Source of the DNA: Haladaptatus sp. DYF46 | GTDB taxonomy: Archaea; Halobacteriota; Halobacteria; Halobacteriales; Haladaptataceae | Assembly: GCF_021083305.1 (NCBI RefSeq) | Contig: NZ_JAJFAY010000007.1 | Location: forward strand, 1-64,000 | Direction: 5' to 3' | DNA length: 64,000 nt | Part shown: in pieces, positions 60,279 to 64,000 of the stretch | Layout of the letters: every line of letters starts with the position of its first letter | Position numbering within the stretch: the first letter of the stretch is position 1 | Notes under the pieces: generated by a model | The model's input: only the letters and a program-made list of their open reading frames with translations | What the model was told of the DNA's origin: nothing | Database searches by the model: none | Made by a program: the position numbers and the translations under genes

Positions 60279-61478
60279 TCAAAGTACTACTTGAACCAGC
60301 CACATTGTCCCATAGCCAAGACCAATTGCGAGCACTAGTGAACCGAGCCACGCCAGCACAGTATAGAGCATCTTCTGTGTGCTCATACCTGCACCACCAA
60401 CCACAAACCCACTCCCCACAACTGCGCTGACGATGACTTCGTTAAACGACACTGGTATTCCGAACAAGACTGCTGTCTGAGCAATTGCAAACGAGGGAAT
60501 CAACGCGGCAATCGACCGACGTGGACCCAGTGATGAATAATCCTGTGCGATTGCTTTAATCATTCGAGGAGCACCCATCCACGAGCCTGCTACCAACCCA
60601 ATACCGCCGAATATCAGTAGTACGATTAGTGGTATGGTGATTGAGAGCGATGCATCGTTGAATGCCGCAAGTAAGGGACCAACGGCAAGTCCAACCTGGC
60701 TACCACCTGCCGAAAATGCGACAAGCCCGCCGAGTGCTAAAAGAAAATGTTGTTGAGCCGCTTCGACGTCAGAGTTGAGGTCCCAACGAAGAAGGATTGT
60801 GAGAAAGAGCGCAAAAAGAATTGAAACAACTACTGCTCCGATGGTCGGTGCCACTGGAATTTGTGTTGCAATAGTCGCGGCAATCGATGCACCACTCGGA
60901 GCAGATCCCAGAAGAGTAAACGGAATATTTGCCAGAATAAGGCCAACAACGCCACCGAGAACGGGAATACTATAGCGCTCCGGGATATTCTCATTTCGCA
61001 ATAGTCGAGCTGTGAGGTATGCGATACCACCACCGACGAACGGAATGAGTACCCACAAGGTCGCAATCTCGATATACGCAGGCCAAACAGGGGTCCCACC
61101 AAGGGCTAATCCGACACCAATGACAGCACCGGTAACCGTGAACGCTGTTGCAATCGGATAACCTGTGAAGATACCAATCACAACGAGGGCTGCTGCGAGT
61201 AAGAGAAGAATTGTCGCTGCTGGTGCAGTAAGTGAAATACCACCAACCAGGCCAGTCCCAACTGCATCTGCGACATTTGCCCCTTGAAGCACGGCACCAG
61301 CGAATCCAAGAATACCGACGATAAATCCAGCTCGCATTACGGAAATAGCACGAGCCCCGACTGCGGGTGCGAATGGAGTTGATCCCGACGAACCTGCGCC
61401 AATCGTCCACGCCATAATAAAGCTTGCACCACTAGCAATAATGAGAAGTAGTAATTGTCCGGGATCGACCATATCCAA
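60279..61478 (-). CDS. PiT-family inorganic phosphate transporter
   Basis: The 399-residue protein has about ten helices and two related halves. The first signature reads TIGAGSSGSTPFAPAVGARA, the second AFSAGGSQVGLAVGPLLAAF, in the places where PiT proteins have GANDVANA. GIPVSFNEVIVSAVVGSGFV matches the conserved late motif of the family. PiT proteins are cation-driven phosphate symporters in the cell membrane. The Asn-Asp pair of the classical motif is absent, so substrate choice may differ. The start MDMVDPGQLLLLI is consistent with the first helix. Confidence 0.8.
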   Translation of the reverse strand: MDMVDPGQLLLLIIASGASFIMAWTIGAGSSGSTPFAPAVGARAISVMRAGFIVGILGFAGAVLQGANVADAVGTGLVGGISLTAPAATILLLLAAALVVIGIFTGYPIATAFTVTGAVIGVGLALGGTPVWPAYIEIATLWVLIPFVGGGIAYLTARLLRNENIPERYSIPVLGGVVGLILANIPFTLLGSAPSGASIAATIATQIPVAPTIGAVVVSILFALFLTILLRWDLNSDVEAAQQHFLLALGGLVAFSAGGSQVGLAVGPLLAAFNDASLSITIPLIVLLIFGGIGLVAGSWMGAPRMIKAIAQDYSSLGPRRSIAALIPSFAIAQTAVLFGIPVSFNEVIVSAVVGSGFVVGGAGMSTQKMLYTVLAWLGSLVLAIGLGYGTMWLVQVVL

Positions 61479-61566
61479 ATTATCCGTTCACTGATGAAGA
61501 GTATTTGGTTTGCGCCCGAAGGCAAAAAGAAATATTGGTCTGTATGTTGTATACCTGTCGGATACC

Positions 61567-61668
61567 ATGAAATTGCAATTGGGGGAGACAGACGTAGAGG
61601 AAATGAAATGGGAGATTGATGCAGAATTGGCAGAACTCGAGTTCGAGGTTCAGGCGTATGAGACGTAA
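61567..61668 (+). CDS. Small acidic ORF
   Basis: MKLQLGETDVEEMKWEIDAE then LAELEFEVQAYET gives 33 residues of acidic helix-forming sequence, divergent from the PiT gene. It resembles short regulatory or PhoU-like helices only in composition. No family is claimed. It is too short for usual gene finders. Confidence 0.3.
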   Translation: MKLQLGETDVEEMKWEIDAELAELEFEVQAYET

Positions 61669-61672
61669 TCTG

Positions 61673-61795
61673 TTAGCGCTTACGGCAGTCCGAACAGTAC
61701 CCGTCCTCCAGATAGGTTGCAAGCACTGACTCGCCACAGCCGGCACACTCAGCAATAATCTCATCGAGTTCATTGTCATCGTTCGTTTTGGCCAT
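61673..61795 (-). CDS. 40-residue zinc-ribbon protein
   Basis: The minus frame from the ATG at 61795 reads MAKTNDDNELDEIIAECAGC then GESVLATYLEDGYCSDCRKR. It carries two CxxC pairs (CAGC, CSDC), a minimal zinc ribbon. It overlaps the last 20 bases of the DUF7344 gene upstream in another frame, which points to translational coupling. Haloarchaeal regulators are often followed by such micro-proteins. Confidence 0.65.
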   Translation of the reverse strand: MAKTNDDNELDEIIAECAGCGESVLATYLEDGYCSDCRKR

Positions 61796-62186
61796 TGTCT
61801 TCGTCACCTTCCTTGATTTGCTTCGTGCGGATGAGAACCACTTCGAGCTGTGGGTGGCCCCGATAGCGAATCATTTCACTGCGAGTGTCGTAGTCGATGA
61901 GACCGGTATCTTGTAGATGAGGAAGAATCGCGTGGTGAAGTCGAACTCGAAGCGTGTCTTCCTGGTTGATACTCTTTTCCGATACAGTTCGAAGATATTC
62001 GATGAGTTCATCTGGTGCAACCCCTTCTCCATCTGCTTCAAAAACGAGGTAGTAGAGGGTAAATCGTCGGAAATCGTCCGCAAGGAGAGAATAAACGGTG
62101 TCATAGGAGAGGTCTGCAGTGACGAGCATGTCGCGTGCGCCATCGGGAATGGGTTCGTCCGATGGATCTGGCGAATTCGAATTCAT
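61776..62186 (-). CDS. DUF7344-type winged-helix regulator
   Basis: The 136-residue protein (MNSNSPDPSDEPIPDGARDM) shows LLADDFRRFTLYYLVFEADG, EDTLRVRLHHAILPHLQDTG and LIDYDTRSEMIRYRGHPQLE, the DUF7344 fold. It lies 55 bases downstream of an HTH-10 gene and overlaps a zinc-ribbon gene, the same regulator grouping seen at 14.2-16.4 kb. Confidence 0.82.
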   Translation of the reverse strand: MNSNSPDPSDEPIPDGARDMLVTADLSYDTVYSLLADDFRRFTLYYLVFEADGEGVAPDELIEYLRTVSEKSINQEDTLRVRLHHAILPHLQDTGLIDYDTRSEMIRYRGHPQLEVVLIRTKQIKEGDEDNGQNER

Positions 62187-62241
62187 CGTGCTTGGTAGAA
62201 GATCGGTTATCGTGAACTGATAGCATTCATTTGAATGGAGT

Positions 62242-62895
62242 TTATGTTGAGTGTTTATCCATCACCGTACTTTTGATGAGCGAGTACAAGCCACGCCTGA
62301 GTCGTCGCGCAAACGATTGGCCGGTGATTCCCACTGCCTCTCCTAGTTCGCCGAGTGATGTCTCACGTGGGACATTGAAGTATCCGTCTGAGAACGCATA
62401 TTCGATTGCTTCCCGCTGTTTGTCGGTGATTCCGTACTCTGCGGCCGATGGTTTGCCTGGCTTCCACACGCGCTGAATCTCGAGTGGAATGTCGTAGTCT
62501 GCACACGTTTGTTGAAACGCCGAGAGATTCCCGTGATCTGGCCCTCGAACGGTAAATCGCCAGGTTTCATTGGTTCCGGTTGCCCCCTCGACGATGAGAT
62601 CGTGCTCACGAAATGCGGCGAGCATGTGATCGATATTCCTCGTCCATTCGATCTGGTACAGTTTCTTCTTTGGCCCTTTATCAAGCGGAATAAGGCTTGC
62701 AACGCGCTCATCAGCTCGCACTGATTGTTCAAACGCGTCTTGATCAGCCGTTTCCGCCCAAAAGTACGGGACAAGCGTTTGTTCAATCGGGACGAATTGG
62801 GTCAACTCGATAGAAACGTCACCGCCATTTTGCAAGACGTTGCCCAGAATGAAGCGATCGGTTGGGACGATGAATTCGACGGTAACGGCACTCAT
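62242..62895 (-). CDS. HTH-10 (Bat-type) regulator
   Basis: The 217-residue protein (MSAVTVEFIVPTDRFILGNV) has the BAT-associated domain (LVPYFWAETADQDAFEQSVR, LYQIEWTRNIDHMLAAFREH, WRFTVRGPDHGNLSAFQQTC) and HTH-10 (ITDKQREAIEYAFSDGYFNV, LGELGEAVGITGQSFARRLR). It is complete and is followed by DUF7344 and zinc-ribbon genes on the same strand. Confidence 0.88.
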   Translation of the reverse strand: MSAVTVEFIVPTDRFILGNVLQNGGDVSIELTQFVPIEQTLVPYFWAETADQDAFEQSVRADERVASLIPLDKGPKKKLYQIEWTRNIDHMLAAFREHDLIVEGATGTNETWRFTVRGPDHGNLSAFQQTCADYDIPLEIQRVWKPGKPSAAEYGITDKQREAIEYAFSDGYFNVPRETSLGELGEAVGITGQSFARRLRRGLYSLIKSTVMDKHST

Positions 62896-63370
62896 TGGCG
62901 TGCCTCCTGAGAGCTCGGAATGAATAAACTCGAATGGGTGTACCGTGGGAAGAATCGTGAGGCAACGGGCGTTTCAGCTGTCACCTGATTTGTCGATGGT
63001 GGTGTCATGGTGGTGTGACCGTTGGTGCAGAACACATGGGTACTCAATCATGCACCCTGTGGAGCGACTACACAAAGAAACGGGGTTACCGAAACACACC
63101 GTCGGAGTTCATCATTTCCTCCATCAATGGAAATGAGCGCACATAGTGTACTAGTGAGTTCTGTGCCAACTCTAGTCAGAGCATCCCGATAAGTGTGGCG
63201 TCTCATACCACTGCGGCACAACACAATCGTATACCATTGCCTCGTGAATCGAACTCGGCATCGTGAACCGAGTAGTGATCGAAAGCGGGTGGCACTCACT
63301 ACTATCTGCCTGCCACATCCAGTACGAACACCCGGTAGGCAGCTCGTCCAAAGACCCACGACTGATTTGT
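62896..63370. other. Intergenic region without a recognised gene
   Basis: Frames on both strands have unlikely composition (Arg/Cys/His-rich) and no domains. The promoter of the HTH-10 gene should lie at its left end. Confidence 0.4.
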
Positions 63371-63583
63371 TCAATCCTGGGTCTCAGGACGCCAGATTGG
63401 ACCCCAGAGGGATTGGTGTGAGCGAGGTGGGAGAGGCGTGTACGAGCGCGCACACACGGGAGAATGGGTGGTCTCAATATAATGGGTAATCGCAGCATTC
63501 GTAACGGCCGCGCGTGAGGTTCCATCAGCGGTACTAGCAGACCACTCACAGACATCACAATAAAGACTGTACGGGTTAGTCAT
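63371..63583 (-). CDS. Small C2H2-like finger protein
   Basis: The 70-residue protein starts MTNPYSLYCDVCEWSASTAD and has C9, C12, H34 and H40, the same C-x2-C-x21-H-x5-H spacing as in the fusion protein at 52235-53110. A Pro/Arg-rich tail follows. Its ATG overlaps the HalOD1 stop by four bases (ATGA), so it is the second gene of a coupled pair. Confidence 0.7.
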   Translation of the reverse strand: MTNPYSLYCDVCEWSASTADGTSRAAVTNAAITHYIETTHSPVCARSYTPLPPRSHQSLWGPIWRPETQD

Positions 63584-63849
63584 TGCGTCTGGAGAGTCAC
63601 CCTCCGGGCTGGTGTGATTTCAATGTGGTAGTCAGCATAATCGAACTCTATGCGCGGTGAGGCCCGTGCGTAGATCGCATCAAGCGCATCGGGATCAATC
63701 ACATCGTACAGCGGTGGGGCGATCATTAACGGGTCGCATTCTTCGGCGTCGGCGACTGCTTGAATTACGAGTTCACTCATTGGTGTGTGTGGTGAGCGGG
63801 TGGTGCGAGGCGGATCGATCGGCGGCGTTTGTGTGTTGGTGTCGTCCAT
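63580..63849 (-). CDS. HalOD1 output-domain protein
   Basis: The 89-residue protein (MDDTNTQTPPIDPPRTTRSP) has SELVIQAVADAEECDPLMIA, PPLYDVIDPDALDAIYARAS and PRIEFDYADYHIEITPARRV, a full HalOD1 domain closely related to the start-less copy at 49706-49954. It is coupled to the finger gene downstream, as at 51917-53110. Confidence 0.85.
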   Translation of the reverse strand: MDDTNTQTPPIDPPRTTRSPHTPMSELVIQAVADAEECDPLMIAPPLYDVIDPDALDAIYARASPRIEFDYADYHIEITPARRVTLQTQ

Positions 63850-64000
63850 TGGATTTCTCGGAAGTGGTTTGTGATGGTTTATCGTGGTGGTTCGACGAGA
63901 GTAAGGGGTATGAGCGGGGTCCTCGGTGTGTACAGATGAGTATAGATGTTCCCGTGGGGTAAGGATGACTCTCAGGCTTAAGGGGGGTTGTCATGAACAC

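Overview
The window is haloarchaeal (class Halobacteria). The evidence is the strongly acidic proteins, Tat signal peptides and archaeal lipoboxes. It also carries families that are almost confined to this class: HalOD1, HTH-10 (bacterio-opsin-activator type), DUF7344-like winged helices, amphi-Trp, DUF5789, DUF2270, short CxxC zinc ribbons, and IS6- and IS5-type haloarchaeal insertion sequences. Decayed genes, insertion sequences, miniature elements and duplicated blocks are frequent, and no ribosomal or core metabolic operon is present. It reads as an accessory region: a megaplasmid, or an integrated element with its surroundings.

Layout. 1-5.6 kb holds a cold-shock gene end, an amphi-Trp gene, a frameshifted gene, a HalOD1/zinc-ribbon pair, a Tat-secreted protein, and an HtrA-like protease split by a 720-bp IS6-family element with a perfect 8-bp target duplication. 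5.9-13.7 kb is a membrane and lipid cluster: two related multi-pass proteins, a membrane gene cut by a 230-bp miniature element, a DUF457/YdjM-like protein, two PAP2-type proteins (one decayed), a diacylglycerol-kinase-type lipid kinase and two zinc ribbons. 14.2-16.4 kb is a regulator group (DUF7344, HalOD1, HTH-10, DUF7344).

From about 17 to 36 kb lies a plasmid- or ICE-like module that looks more GC-rich than its flanks. It has ParA with a repeat-rich partner, a TumE-type toxin with an HVO_A0114-type DNA-binding partner behind two palindromic operators, a Tat lipoprotein with a beta-helix look, and a ribbon-helix-helix regulator. Next comes a tightly overlapping type-IV-secretion/conjugation-like operon (VirB2-like, VirB6/TrbL-like, VirB3-like, VirB4, small membrane protein, VirD4-like) closed by a convergent wHTH regulator. 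A 1.6-kb gene-free tract follows, packed with GGACWGTCC and GGGTGCC motifs whose orientation flips at its middle. It is a candidate replication, partition or transfer origin. A degenerate nuclease-fold lipoprotein and two membrane proteins end the module.

36-64 kb is dominated by signal-output genes (HalOD1, HTH-10, DUF7344, zinc fingers) and by two paralogous blocks carrying SprT, SWIM, DUF2270, a four-TM membrane protein, DUF4177 and HTH-10 with a HalOD1 remnant. Each block is partly decayed. A DUF389 transporter-like protein and a PiT-type phosphate transporter sit near the right end. No rRNA, tRNA or CRISPR was recognised.
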